Positions 1 to 6,616 are shown, counted from the stretch's first letter. The stretch: DNA of 15,815 nt from Anaerolineales bacterium UBA3499 (GCA_002377585.1 DFQC01000038.1:4053-19867); one strand, 5' to 3'. Numbers and translations: made by a program. Notes: generated by a model from the sequence alone, not told the origin.

Positions 1-201
1 CTACAAAGTAACCCCGCCATGTGGTGTGCTGATTTGATTCTGCGCCTGCTTTTGGCAGGCGGGGCATCGCACTGACTAGTCTGCCTTGGCTAACTGTTTG
101 CCTATCGCATCGTAATCAAAATTAAACGCCCATTTTGTTGGTGTTGGCACAGAATATTTAACAACATCACAAACACAGCAGGGTAATTTAGATGTTAACA
201 C
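1..201 (-). pseudogene. Small CxxC-CxxC (zinc-knuckle-like) reading frame interrupted by an in-frame TAG
   Basis: Not recognised as a known family. On the minus strand a GTG at 199-201 opens a 41-residue frame that stops at a TAG (76-78). The same frame then continues for 24 more codons to a second TAG at 1-3. The first part contains Cys-Cys-Val-Cys, the second Cys-Pro-Ala-Cys, so the joined 66-codon product would carry two CxxC knuckles about 32 residues apart, as in a small zinc ribbon. Each half alone has only one knuckle. It starts 32 bases after the aspS stop, so it could be co-transcribed. No clear ribosome binding site precedes the GTG. It may be a nonsense-mutated gene, a readthrough gene, a sequencing error, or a chance frame; the part at 1-110 is clearly richer in G+C (59 of 110) than the surroundings. 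The frame and the stops are seen directly; coding status is inference. Confidence 0.3.
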
Positions 202-232
202 GAACTACTGATACTATCAAGTATTGCAAGAA

Positions 233-2005
233 TTACTCTATTATGTCGTCAGGTGGATCAACTACGTTGATATGCAACTCATTCAATTGATCAACATCTG
301 CAGAGGAAGGTGCTCCTACCATCAAGTCTGTTGCCTGTTGCGATTTAGGAAATGCTATCACTTCACGAATATTTTTTTCCTGAGCCAATAACATCACTAA
401 ACGATCAATTCCAACGGCAATCCCACCATGAGGTGGCGTTCCATATTCGAATGCCTCAAGCATATGTCCAAACCTATCAATAGCCACACTTTGTTCCAGG
501 CCGATTAAACCAAAAATCTGTTGTTGCAATTCACTATCATGAATTCTAATAGAGCCCCCTGCCATTTCATAACCATTACATACCATATCGTATTGCGATC
601 CACGCACTTTGCCCGGATCAGTTTTTAAATGACATAAATCTTCAGTCAATGGTGCAGTAAACAAATGATGACTAGGATCCCAGCGATTTTCTTGTTCATT
701 CCAATTGAACAAAGGAAAATCAACCACCCAACAACATGCAAGTGTATTGGGATCATATGAACTAATCTTCTCACCTATCTTTATACGGAGAGCAGCCAAA
801 GAATCATGCACGATATCAATCTCAGATGCTACTAGCAATAGTAAGTCCCCTGGTTTAGCCTGCATCTTTTTCTTCAGAGCATTCATGGTAACAACGTCAA
901 CATATTTGCCAAAAGACGAACGTGAGATACTATCATCTTCGCCAACAACAGCCCAAGCCAGACCGCCCGCTCCATATTTCTTTACAAAATCGGTTAATGA
1001 GTCAATCTCTTTGCGAGTATAGGTACCACAACCCTCTGCATTAATGCCTTTTACAGCTTCTGCACTGGAAAAAATCTTAAATTCACTCTTTGAGACTAAT
1101 TCGGTCACATCTTGCAGTTCTATTCCAAACCGCAAGTCAGGCTTATCTGTACCAAATCTATTAAGTGCTTCCTCATTGCTAAAACGTGGCCAGGGTGTCT
1201 GCTGGAATTTCATACTAGTCAAATTAGAAACCAATTGAGTCATCATAACTTCAATCGTTTGTAACACATCTTCTTGCTCTACAAACGACATCTCTATATC
1301 CAGCTGCGTAAATTCTGGCTGCCTATCCCCCCGCTGATCCTCATCTCTAAAACAACGTGCAATCTGGAAATATTTCTCAACTCCAGCAACCATTAACAAT
1401 TGTTTCAACTGTTGGGGTGACTGAGGTAAGGCATAAAATTTACCTTTATGTAATCGACTTGGCACCAAATAATCCCGTGCTCCTTCTGGAGTGGTCTTAA
1501 ATAGTATTGGTGTCTCAACTTCTAAAAAATCCGATTGTGAAAGATGATTCCTTATAAAAGCTATAGTATTATGACGTAGATGCAAATTCTTCAACATATG
1601 ACTGCGACGCAAATCAAGATAACGGTATTTTTGTCGAAGTCCTTCTTCTACTCTGGTAATTTTGTTTATATCAAAAGGGGGAGTTTTGGAAATATTTAAT
1701 ATTTCAACCTGTTTAGCCACCAACTCGATGTCCCCACTAGCCATATCAGGATTGGTAGCCCCATCTGGTCGTCCACGCACATTTCCAGAAACCTGAACAA
1801 CATATTCCGATCTAAGACTAGCCATTATTTCATGAGCTTCAGCATATTCTGGATCAGATACAACCTGCACCAGACCCCAACGATCCCTTAAGTCAATAAA
1901 TGTGAGTCCCCCATGATCGCGTCTCCGATGTACCCAACCGGCAAGAGTCACCTCCTGACCGATACAATCATGCTTTAATTCTCCACAAGTATGTGTCTTC
2001 AACAT
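233..2005 (-). CDS. aspS: Aspartyl-tRNA synthetase, probably non-discriminating (Asp/Asn)
   Basis: Class II synthetase that activates aspartate with ATP and charges tRNA in the cytoplasm. The 590-residue product is full length for the bacterial type. An N-terminal OB-fold anticodon domain (about 1-105) is followed by the catalytic core with motif 2 (CFRDEDQRGDRQPEFTQ, about 218-234), a bacterial GAD insertion (roughly 290-420) and motif 3 (GIAVGIDRL, about 528-536; Arg535). His31 in RRRDH and Gly82 match the two positions that, in characterised non-discriminating enzymes such as that of Pseudomonas aeruginosa, allow charging of both tRNA(Asp) and tRNA(Asn); the E. coli discriminating enzyme has Leu in RRRDL. 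If so, Asp-tRNA(Asn) would be amidated by GatCAB, which is not in this window. The ATG start is preceded by GGTGGAG about 11 bases upstream. The leader holds an inverted repeat (2051-2086), and the nearest upstream gene on this strand ends 142 bases away. Confidence 0.97.
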   Translation of the reverse strand: MLKTHTCGELKHDCIGQEVTLAGWVHRRRDHGGLTFIDLRDRWGLVQVVSDPEYAEAHEIMASLRSEYVVQVSGNVRGRPDGATNPDMASGDIELVAKQVEILNISKTPPFDINKITRVEEGLRQKYRYLDLRRSHMLKNLHLRHNTIAFIRNHLSQSDFLEVETPILFKTTPEGARDYLVPSRLHKGKFYALPQSPQQLKQLLMVAGVEKYFQIARCFRDEDQRGDRQPEFTQLDIEMSFVEQEDVLQTIEVMMTQLVSNLTSMKFQQTPWPRFSNEEALNRFGTDKPDLRFGIELQDVTELVSKSEFKIFSSAEAVKGINAEGCGTYTRKEIDSLTDFVKKYGAGGLAWAVVGEDDSISRSSFGKYVDVVTMNALKKKMQAKPGDLLLLVASEIDIVHDSLAALRIKIGEKISSYDPNTLACCWVVDFPLFNWNEQENRWDPSHHLFTAPLTEDLCHLKTDPGKVRGSQYDMVCNGYEMAGGSIRIHDSELQQQIFGLIGLEQSVAIDRFGHMLEAFEYGTPPHGGIAVGIDRLVMLLAQEKNIREVIAFPKSQQATDLMVGAPSSADVDQLNELHINVVDPPDDIIE

Positions 2006-2050
2006 ATACAGATAATCTCCACCGGATGTTAATATGTAAACCCAGAGTAT

Positions 2051-2086
2051 GTGTTGATAAGTATAACAATATACTTACTCTAACAC
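2051..2086 (-). promoter_or_regulatory. Inverted repeat in the aspS leader, possible operator or leader hairpin
   Basis: Perfect 8-bp arms TAAGTATA (2058-2065) and TATACTTA (2070-2077) flank a 4-base loop, with a second outer pair GTGTT (2051-2055) and AACAC (2082-2086). On the minus strand the dyad includes TGTTATACT, which resembles an extended -10 box, so it may be a promoter with an overlapping operator rather than an RNA element. It lies 46-81 bases before the aspS ATG. I see no T-box signature. Confidence 0.4.
2073..2085 (-). repeat. 13-bp motif shared by the aspS and MFS 1 upstream regions (copy 1)
   Basis: On the minus strand TGTTAGAGTAAGT lies about 68 bases before the aspS ATG. The identical 13-mer occurs at 3432-3444 upstream of the first MFS gene. 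It overlaps the right arm of the aspS-leader inverted repeat. It may be a regulatory site or a chance repeat; repeats of this length are expected occasionally in a window of this size. Confidence 0.3.
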
Positions 2087-2147
2087 CAGATTTACTTATT
2101 GATTAATAATGATTATATAATGAGTTACATATATCAAATATAAATCC

Positions 2148-3347
2148 CTACTTGTCATTGTCAACCTTGTTGGATGACTGATATCGATGCAAACAAAAAC
2201 TTATTAAAGCAGCTAGAAGACATAAAACACTGTTTGTCTGCATGACTCTAGATAAAGGATATATGTCCGCTGCTAGACCGAACAGATATGAGCCAACGGA
2301 ACCACTTGCAAACATGAAGCCCAATGTCAAGCCTGATGCAAAAGCACGCCTACTTGGCAACAAGGACTGAGCTAATACCACGACAACAGAAAAAGATGCC
2401 CCATTAAGACCACCAGCAAGAAATACCAGTGGATAGATGATAGGTCCTGTAACAACAGGGTAATAGTACATGGGTAAAACAGCTAGCAACAATGACCACC
2501 ATATTAAACGTAGTCGACCCCATCGATCCGCTAACATGCCACCTGCTAGACCGCCAAACGCAGTAGCACCCATATAAACTGAGGCAATAGCACCATATGC
2601 TCCTGGAGCATATCCCCTATCTTGAAACAGTTTGGGCAAGAACGTCATCGACGTCATACCTGGTGCAGTGCGCAGTAATACCATGACAATAAACACCGCA
2701 ATAACCCATCTGTTTCTGCGGAACTCGAAAACATTCTCTTTCTTGGTTCCAGTTATTGTATTCGGATTGGACACTTTATCATCCACCGACCAAAACAAAC
2801 GATAGATCGAATTGAAAGCGACGGGCAGTGCCAAGACAGTGAGCACTAGCACCCCTCGTATACCTACCCTCTCGATGATAAACCCACCTAAAGCAGGTCC
2901 AATCGCGTGCCCAGAAAGGCCAAAGAGAAAAAATAGAGATGCTGCCGTAGCTGCTCTCCCAAGCATAATAATCCTGCCACGTTCAGTCGCCCGTTCTGTG
3001 CCTGCTGCATGAAATCCGGCAGATCCAAGAGTAGAAACTATCAGTAGAGGAATCGCCCATTGAATGTTTGTGGATACAGCAATTGATATCCACAAAGCGA
3101 TCCATATCAATGAAGCCCCGCTTAACCATCTGGTACTATACCGATCGGCCAACCAACCAAAGATTGGCTGTGTCAGTGAACCAACAGAAGTATAAACAAG
3201 CACAATAAGGCCAATGTCCGAGTTTGCAAGCCCTAGTACTGGTGCCAGAAACACCACTAGTATTCCTAGCTGACTATTGAGTAAATCAACTGCAAAATGG
3301 TTTAGAGAAACAGACAGAAAGTAACCATCACGAATTAAGCGTATCAT
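2148..3347 (-). CDS. MFS transporter, Fsr-like family (paralogue 1)
   Basis: Major facilitator superfamily permease of the inner membrane, 399 residues, with about 12 hydrophobic segments. The early layout (NHFAVDLLNSQ near 16-26, then FGWLADRY at 63-70 as MFS motif A between helices 2 and 3, then FHAAGTERA at 112-120) recalls the fosmidomycin-resistance-type exporters, which have an FHP motif at the same place. A second motif-A-like loop (LADRWGRLR) occurs in the C-terminal half. The substrate cannot be deduced; drug or metabolite efflux is the family's usual role. It is a tandem paralogue of the next gene: over the 65 residues from RDGYF to LADRY, 50 are identical. The ATG start is supported by GGGGA eight bases upstream. 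It lies 142 bases before aspS and 127 bases after its paralogue. Confidence 0.9.
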   Translation of the reverse strand: MIRLIRDGYFLSVSLNHFAVDLLNSQLGILVVFLAPVLGLANSDIGLIVLVYTSVGSLTQPIFGWLADRYSTRWLSGASLIWIALWISIAVSTNIQWAIPLLIVSTLGSAGFHAAGTERATERGRIIMLGRAATAASLFFLFGLSGHAIGPALGGFIIERVGIRGVLVLTVLALPVAFNSIYRLFWSVDDKVSNPNTITGTKKENVFEFRRNRWVIAVFIVMVLLRTAPGMTSMTFLPKLFQDRGYAPGAYGAIASVYMGATAFGGLAGGMLADRWGRLRLIWWSLLLAVLPMYYYPVVTGPIIYPLVFLAGGLNGASFSVVVVLAQSLLPSRRAFASGLTLGFMFASGSVGSYLFGLAADIYPLSRVMQTNSVLCLLAALISFCLHRYQSSNKVDNDK

Positions 3348-3431
3348 TGATTTATCCCCATCGACGACCTAAAGGATATGTATAACATGTATTATTATCA
3401 CTTCTCCATTTTCTCTGTAATCACATAGCAA

Positions 3432-3444
3432 ACTTACTCTAACA
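3432..3444 (-). repeat. 13-bp motif shared by the aspS and MFS 1 upstream regions (copy 2)
   Basis: Second exact copy of TGTTAGAGTAAGT (minus strand), about 85 bases before the ATG of the first MFS gene. It is followed by TTTGCTATGTG, which loosely resembles an extended -10 element. I saw no third exact copy in the window; only a partial AGAGTAA match lies upstream of obgE (6091-6097). Confidence 0.3.
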
Positions 3445-3474
3445 TATTAGCAAAAGTACAACTGCCTGATGTTA

Positions 3475-4674
3475 CTATATACTTGCCTTGCTGGTCTTAG
3501 TATCATCCCGACGCAACACTAAACTAAACCCAGCAGCAAGTAAACAAAGCAAACCATTTGTTTGCATTGCACTTACTAGCGAATAGTAGTCTGCTGCTAA
3601 ACCTATCAAATAAGACCCCAAAGCTCCACTAGCAAACATGAAGCCCATAGTCAATCCTGACGCAAGTGCACGTCTATTTGGTAGAAGTGACTGAGCAATC
3701 ACCACAATTACAGCATGCGAACCACCATTGAAAAACCCGGCCAAAAACACTAGTAGATAAACTGTAAGCCCACTCACTACAGGATAGTAGTACATCGGTA
3801 CTACAGCAGCCAATAAAGACAATTGTATGATACGTCTCCGCCCCCAACGATCTGACATAAATCCCCCAACCAATCCACCCAAAGCAGTACCACCCATAAA
3901 TACAGTCGTGATAATCCCATAAGCACCCGGGTCATAACCACGATCATAAAACAGTTTAGGCAAAAACGTCATTGAAGCTACTTGTGGAGCAGTACGAAAC
4001 ATCACAAGCATGCAAAATGCAACAATTACCCATATATCTTTGTAATATTCGTCAGTCGATTCAATTTTGATATCGTGATTTGTATTTAGGTGTGAAGCTA
4101 CTAGCGGTTTTCTCCAGTACAAACGATAAATCGAGTTAATAGCCAATGGTATTGATGCAACGGTCAATACTAACAGCCCGATGGTACCCATACGCTCAAG
4201 CAGAGCTCCACCAATTGCAGGTCCAACAGCTAAGCCTAACTGACCTAAAAGAAAAAATAATGATGCCGCAGCCGCAGCTTTACCAAACATGAGCCTTTTT
4301 CCACGGGTTGTTGCTCTTTCCGTACCCGCAGCATGAAAAGCTGCTGAGCCAAGCGCAGCAACAATTAGAGTGCCGATTACCCAAGAACCTGTGACAGTGA
4401 CGGTAACCGACAACCACAGAACCATCCACAAAAGTGATAGACCTGATATCCAACGTATCTTGTATCTATCAGCAAGCCAACCGAACAACGGCTGTGTCAG
4501 TGAAGCTAGCATAGCATAACCAAGTGCTATAAGACCAATGTCAGAATTGTCAAGCCCAAGATATGGAGCCAAATAGACCAACAATATTGAGCGTTGGCTA
4601 TTGAGTAGATCCACAGCAAAATGATTTAATGAAAGAGCAAGAAAATACCCATCCCTCAGCAAGAAATTGATCAA
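3475..4674 (-). CDS. MFS transporter, Fsr-like family (paralogue 2)
   Basis: Inner-membrane major facilitator permease, 399 residues, same architecture as its downstream paralogue: NHFAVDLLNSQ near 17-27, FGWLADRY at 64-71 and FHAAGTERAT at 113-122, with a second loop motif SDRWGRRR in the C-terminal half. The start drawn is a TTG; no in-frame ATG lies near, and alignment with the paralogue (MIRLIRDGYF against MINFLLRDGYF) supports it, though no convincing ribosome binding site is visible. The 82-base gap to obgE contains CTATAGT about 20 bases before the start, a possible -10. The two copies differ at many synonymous sites, so the duplication is not recent. Their joint role and substrates are unknown. 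Confidence 0.88.
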   Translation of the reverse strand: MINFLLRDGYFLALSLNHFAVDLLNSQRSILLVYLAPYLGLDNSDIGLIALGYAMLASLTQPLFGWLADRYKIRWISGLSLLWMVLWLSVTVTVTGSWVIGTLIVAALGSAAFHAAGTERATTRGKRLMFGKAAAAASLFFLLGQLGLAVGPAIGGALLERMGTIGLLVLTVASIPLAINSIYRLYWRKPLVASHLNTNHDIKIESTDEYYKDIWVIVAFCMLVMFRTAPQVASMTFLPKLFYDRGYDPGAYGIITTVFMGGTALGGLVGGFMSDRWGRRRIIQLSLLAAVVPMYYYPVVSGLTVYLLVFLAGFFNGGSHAVIVVIAQSLLPNRRALASGLTMGFMFASGALGSYLIGLAADYYSLVSAMQTNGLLCLLAAGFSLVLRRDDTKTSKASI

Positions 4675-4756
4675 AGTGGATTTACCGAACCAAATATACT
4701 ATAGTGAACCCAAAAAATCATCGTTGAGACATAATAAATATCCATTGTTGACCAGT

Positions 4757-6037
4757 CTATTCGACCCATTCTAACTCGTATGGTCCTATTCGCACCTTAT
4801 CTCCTGGGCGAACTCCGTTTTCCTCCAATGCTCTCCTAACACCTAGTTTGTCGATAATATGTTGAAATCGCAGCACAGCATCATCATACTCCCAGTAAGT
4901 AGACTGTGCTGCTCTCTCTACACGGTCACCGGTTATTCTAAGATTTCCATCGATTTCACGTATTATTTCAAAACGAGCAGGATCCTTTCCAGGTCTATAT
5001 ACAGGTTCTTCCACTGATTCCGGAATATTAGCATGAGTCTTTGTCAACAATGCAGCTTTCTGGAGTAAGTCCCTAACCCCTATATGAGTAATTGCAGAAA
5101 TACCGTGCAGTTCATAACCAAGATGTTTTATTGATGACTTTAGTACAGGCAACTTTTCCGATACTTCCGGCAATTCAATTTTATTTAATGCTACGACCTG
5201 AGGTTTAGCAACCAATCCCGCATCGTATAATGACATTTCAGACATTATTTGAGTAAAGTCAGACAATGGATCTTCAGACATGCCATCAAGTAGATGAATA
5301 ATTACTTTGGTACGTTGTATGTGACGCAGAAACTCTGCTCCAAGCCCGGTGCCAGCATGTGCACCTTCGATAAGACCAGGAATATCCGCAAGCACTACAG
5401 TACGATAATCACCTAAATCAGCTACACCTAAATTAGGTGTTAATGTAGTAAAAGGATAATTAGCTATCTTAGGTTTAGCTGCTGTAACTGACGCCAAGAA
5501 AGTAGACTTGCCCGCATTAGGCACACCTACAATTCCAACATCAGCTATCAGACGAAGCTCTAAAGATAAGTCAACAGATTGTCCTAGAGACCCCTTCTCA
5601 GCTATTCGAGGAGCACGATTACTGGATGATGAAAAGCGTTTATTACCTCGACCACCTGATCCACCTGTAGCTACCTTCAGCCGATCCTCAGGATCAGTCA
5701 GATCTCCCAGACAAATACCGGTGTCAGTATCGTGCGCTACTGTGCCTGGAGGAACAAAGATCTCTAAGTCATGTCCACTGCGCCCAGTCTTGTTATTCCC
5801 ACCACCATTTGTACCATTTTGGGCTTTATAATGTCGTGCTCTCTGATACCGCAGCAAGCTGTTGAGGTCCTGGTCAACAACTAGTACCACTGACCCTCCA
5901 CGACCTCCATCACCCCCATCAGGACCACCTAATGGAACATGCTTCTCACGACGAAAATGAATGATGCCATTGCCACCATCTCCAGCTCTAACCCGTATAC
6001 GTGCTTCGTCAACGAAATTAATTTCTTTTCTCGACAC
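4757..6037 (-). CDS. obgE: Obg family GTPase (CgtA/ObgE)
   Basis: Ribosome-associated GTPase acting in 50S assembly and stress or growth control. Numbering from a possible TTG at 6061: the glycine-rich Obg fold spans about 15-172, the G domain about 173-340, and a C-terminal OCT domain about 360-434 (ENGVRPGDKVRIG), typical of Gram-positive-type Obg. G1 is GVPNAGKST (179-187), G2 lies in FTTLTPN (204-210), G3 is DIPGL (226-230). G4 reads NKIE (293-296; GAA at 5174-5176) instead of the usual NKxD. G5 is SAI (322-324). The start is uncertain. Homologues begin at xFVDEARI, which here falls on ATT (6020-6022). The nearest usual start is GTG at 6037, five codons earlier, chosen here. A TTG at 6061 is in frame but lies upstream of a strong extended -10 (6048-6056), so it is unlikely to be in the main transcript. 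Confidence 0.95.
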   Translation of the reverse strand: MSRKEINFVDEARIRVRAGDGGNGIIHFRREKHVPLGGPDGGDGGRGGSVVLVVDQDLNSLLRYQRARHYKAQNGTNGGGNNKTGRSGHDLEIFVPPGTVAHDTDTGICLGDLTDPEDRLKVATGGSGGRGNKRFSSSSNRAPRIAEKGSLGQSVDLSLELRLIADVGIVGVPNAGKSTFLASVTAAKPKIANYPFTTLTPNLGVADLGDYRTVVLADIPGLIEGAHAGTGLGAEFLRHIQRTKVIIHLLDGMSEDPLSDFTQIMSEMSLYDAGLVAKPQVVALNKIELPEVSEKLPVLKSSIKHLGYELHGISAITHIGVRDLLQKAALLTKTHANIPESVEEPVYRPGKDPARFEIIREIDGNLRITGDRVERAAQSTYWEYDDAVLRFQHIIDKLGVRRALEENGVRPGDKVRIGPYELEWVE

Positions 6038-6047
6038 AATGATTATG

Positions 6048-6074
6048 ATTATAGCATCCAAGAGATACGGTAAA
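6048..6074 (-). promoter_or_regulatory. Candidate obgE promoter with extended -10
   Basis: On the minus strand TGCTATAAT (6048-6056) is a perfect extended -10. TTTACC (6069-6074) matches TTGACA at four positions, with a 15-base spacer that extended -10 promoters can tolerate. The predicted transcript start near 6041 would leave an almost absent leader before the GTG at 6037. Confidence 0.55.
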
Positions 6075-6077
6075 GGC

Positions 6078-6106
6078 TTGCCCGAGCGTGTTTACTCTGT
6101 TATTAT
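6078..6106 (+). promoter_or_regulatory. Candidate promoter of the sugar cassette
   Basis: TTGCCC (6078-6083, four of six to TTGACA) and TATTAT (6101-6106, five of six to TATAAT) are separated by exactly 17 bases. The predicted start near 6113 gives a leader of about 87 bases that contains the 6143-6188 hairpin. It lies back to back with the obgE promoter, the two -35 elements being only three bases apart. Confidence 0.45.
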
Positions 6107-6114
6107 GCATAATA
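6101..6114. promoter_or_regulatory. 14-bp perfect palindrome over the cassette -10
   Basis: TATTATGCATAATA reads the same on both strands. It overlaps the candidate -10 of the plus-strand cassette, where a dimeric repressor would block transcription. AT-rich palindromes can also arise by chance. Confidence 0.35.
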
Positions 6115-6134
6115 TTAACTTCAGTAATCGTACT

Positions 6135-6145
6135 ATTGTGACAAT
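6135..6145. promoter_or_regulatory. 11-bp palindrome ATTGTGACAAT in the cassette leader
   Basis: ATTGT and ACAAT are symmetric about a central G. It lies just downstream of the predicted transcript start and overlaps the first three bases of the 11-bp hairpin arm. It shares TTGTGA with one half of the Rex operator consensus but lacks the second half at the right spacing, so Rex binding is not supported. Confidence 0.3.
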
Positions 6146-6188
6146 CTAATGCGCTGGTGAGGTATTCTAGCCACCCCCGCATTAGATT
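6143..6188 (+). promoter_or_regulatory. Long hairpin in the 5' leader of the sugar cassette
   Basis: Perfect 11-bp arms AATCTAATGCG (6143-6153) and CGCATTAGATT (6178-6188) enclose a 24-base interior that itself can pair GGTG (6156-6159) with CACC (6172-6175). The stem ends directly against the AAAGG ribosome binding site (6189-6193) before the ATG at 6200. There is no T-tract, so it is not a normal intrinsic terminator. It may be a cis-acting RNA structure affecting translation or stability, or a DNA operator. The arms were not seen elsewhere in the window. Confidence 0.55.
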
Positions 6189-6199
6189 AAAGGTAACAT

Positions 6200-6607
6200 A
6201 TGTCAGAATTTATACATCGTATCCATTCGAAGTCAGGGTCGCTTCTTGCTTATGTAATAAGAAGAGATTTCTCTGCAGATATCACTTCATTTGTAACTCC
6301 TCCTGAACACAATTTTCAGGTTGGTTTCGTCGTCCATCCAAAAGATGGAGAAATACAAAGTCATTATCATCGTAAAATTGACCGCAAGATATCAAATACA
6401 TCTGAAGTGCTAGTTGTAAGGGAAGGTCATTGTGAAATTGACATATATGATGATGACCAACTACTTGTAGAAACATTAGAAATGAAAGCTGGAGATGTAA
6501 TGGTAATGGTATCAGGAGGACACGGCTTTCGAATGGTAGAGAACACCGTATTTCTTGAAATCAAACAGGGCCCATATATTGGTATAGATGAAAAGAAGCG
6601 CTTCTAG
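6200..6607 (+). CDS. Small cupin-fold protein of a sugar cassette
   Basis: A 135-residue single-domain protein with the pattern of a metal-binding cupin: HYH (His55, His57), Glu69 in the SEVLVV strand and His108 in SGGHGF could form the metal site, and KAGDVMVM (96-103) resembles cupin motif 2. The ending EIKQGPYIG is, as I recall it, typical of a poorly characterised cupin family found beside nucleotide-sugar and glycosyltransferase genes. No reaction can be assigned; isomerase, epimerase or ligand-binding roles are possible. It is the first gene of the cassette, with AAAGG six bases before the ATG, and it ends nine bases before the aminotransferase, so co-transcription is likely. It is probably cytoplasmic, as no signal peptide is visible. 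Confidence 0.8.
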   Translation: MSEFIHRIHSKSGSLLAYVIRRDFSADITSFVTPPEHNFQVGFVVHPKDGEIQSHYHRKIDRKISNTSEVLVVREGHCEIDIYDDDQLLVETLEMKAGDVMVMVSGGHGFRMVENTVFLEIKQGPYIGIDEKKRF

Positions 6608-6616
6608 ATTCAAGAC

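Noticed and set aside
76..78. TAG as a pyrrolysine codon
   Set aside because: No pyl genes are in the window and nothing else supports recoding; kept only as one of several explanations for the split frame.
705..1238. Open frames on the plus strand inside aspS
   Set aside because: They lie opposite a well-conserved gene and show no recognisable protein features or ribosome binding sites; treated as shadows.
2006..2147. T-box riboswitch in the aspS leader
   Set aside because: No T-box bulge sequence, specifier stem or terminator/antiterminator pair was recognised; only a simple dyad is present.
6135..6145. Rex operator in the cassette leader
   Set aside because: Only one TTGTGA half is present; the opposite TCACAA half at six-base spacing is missing.
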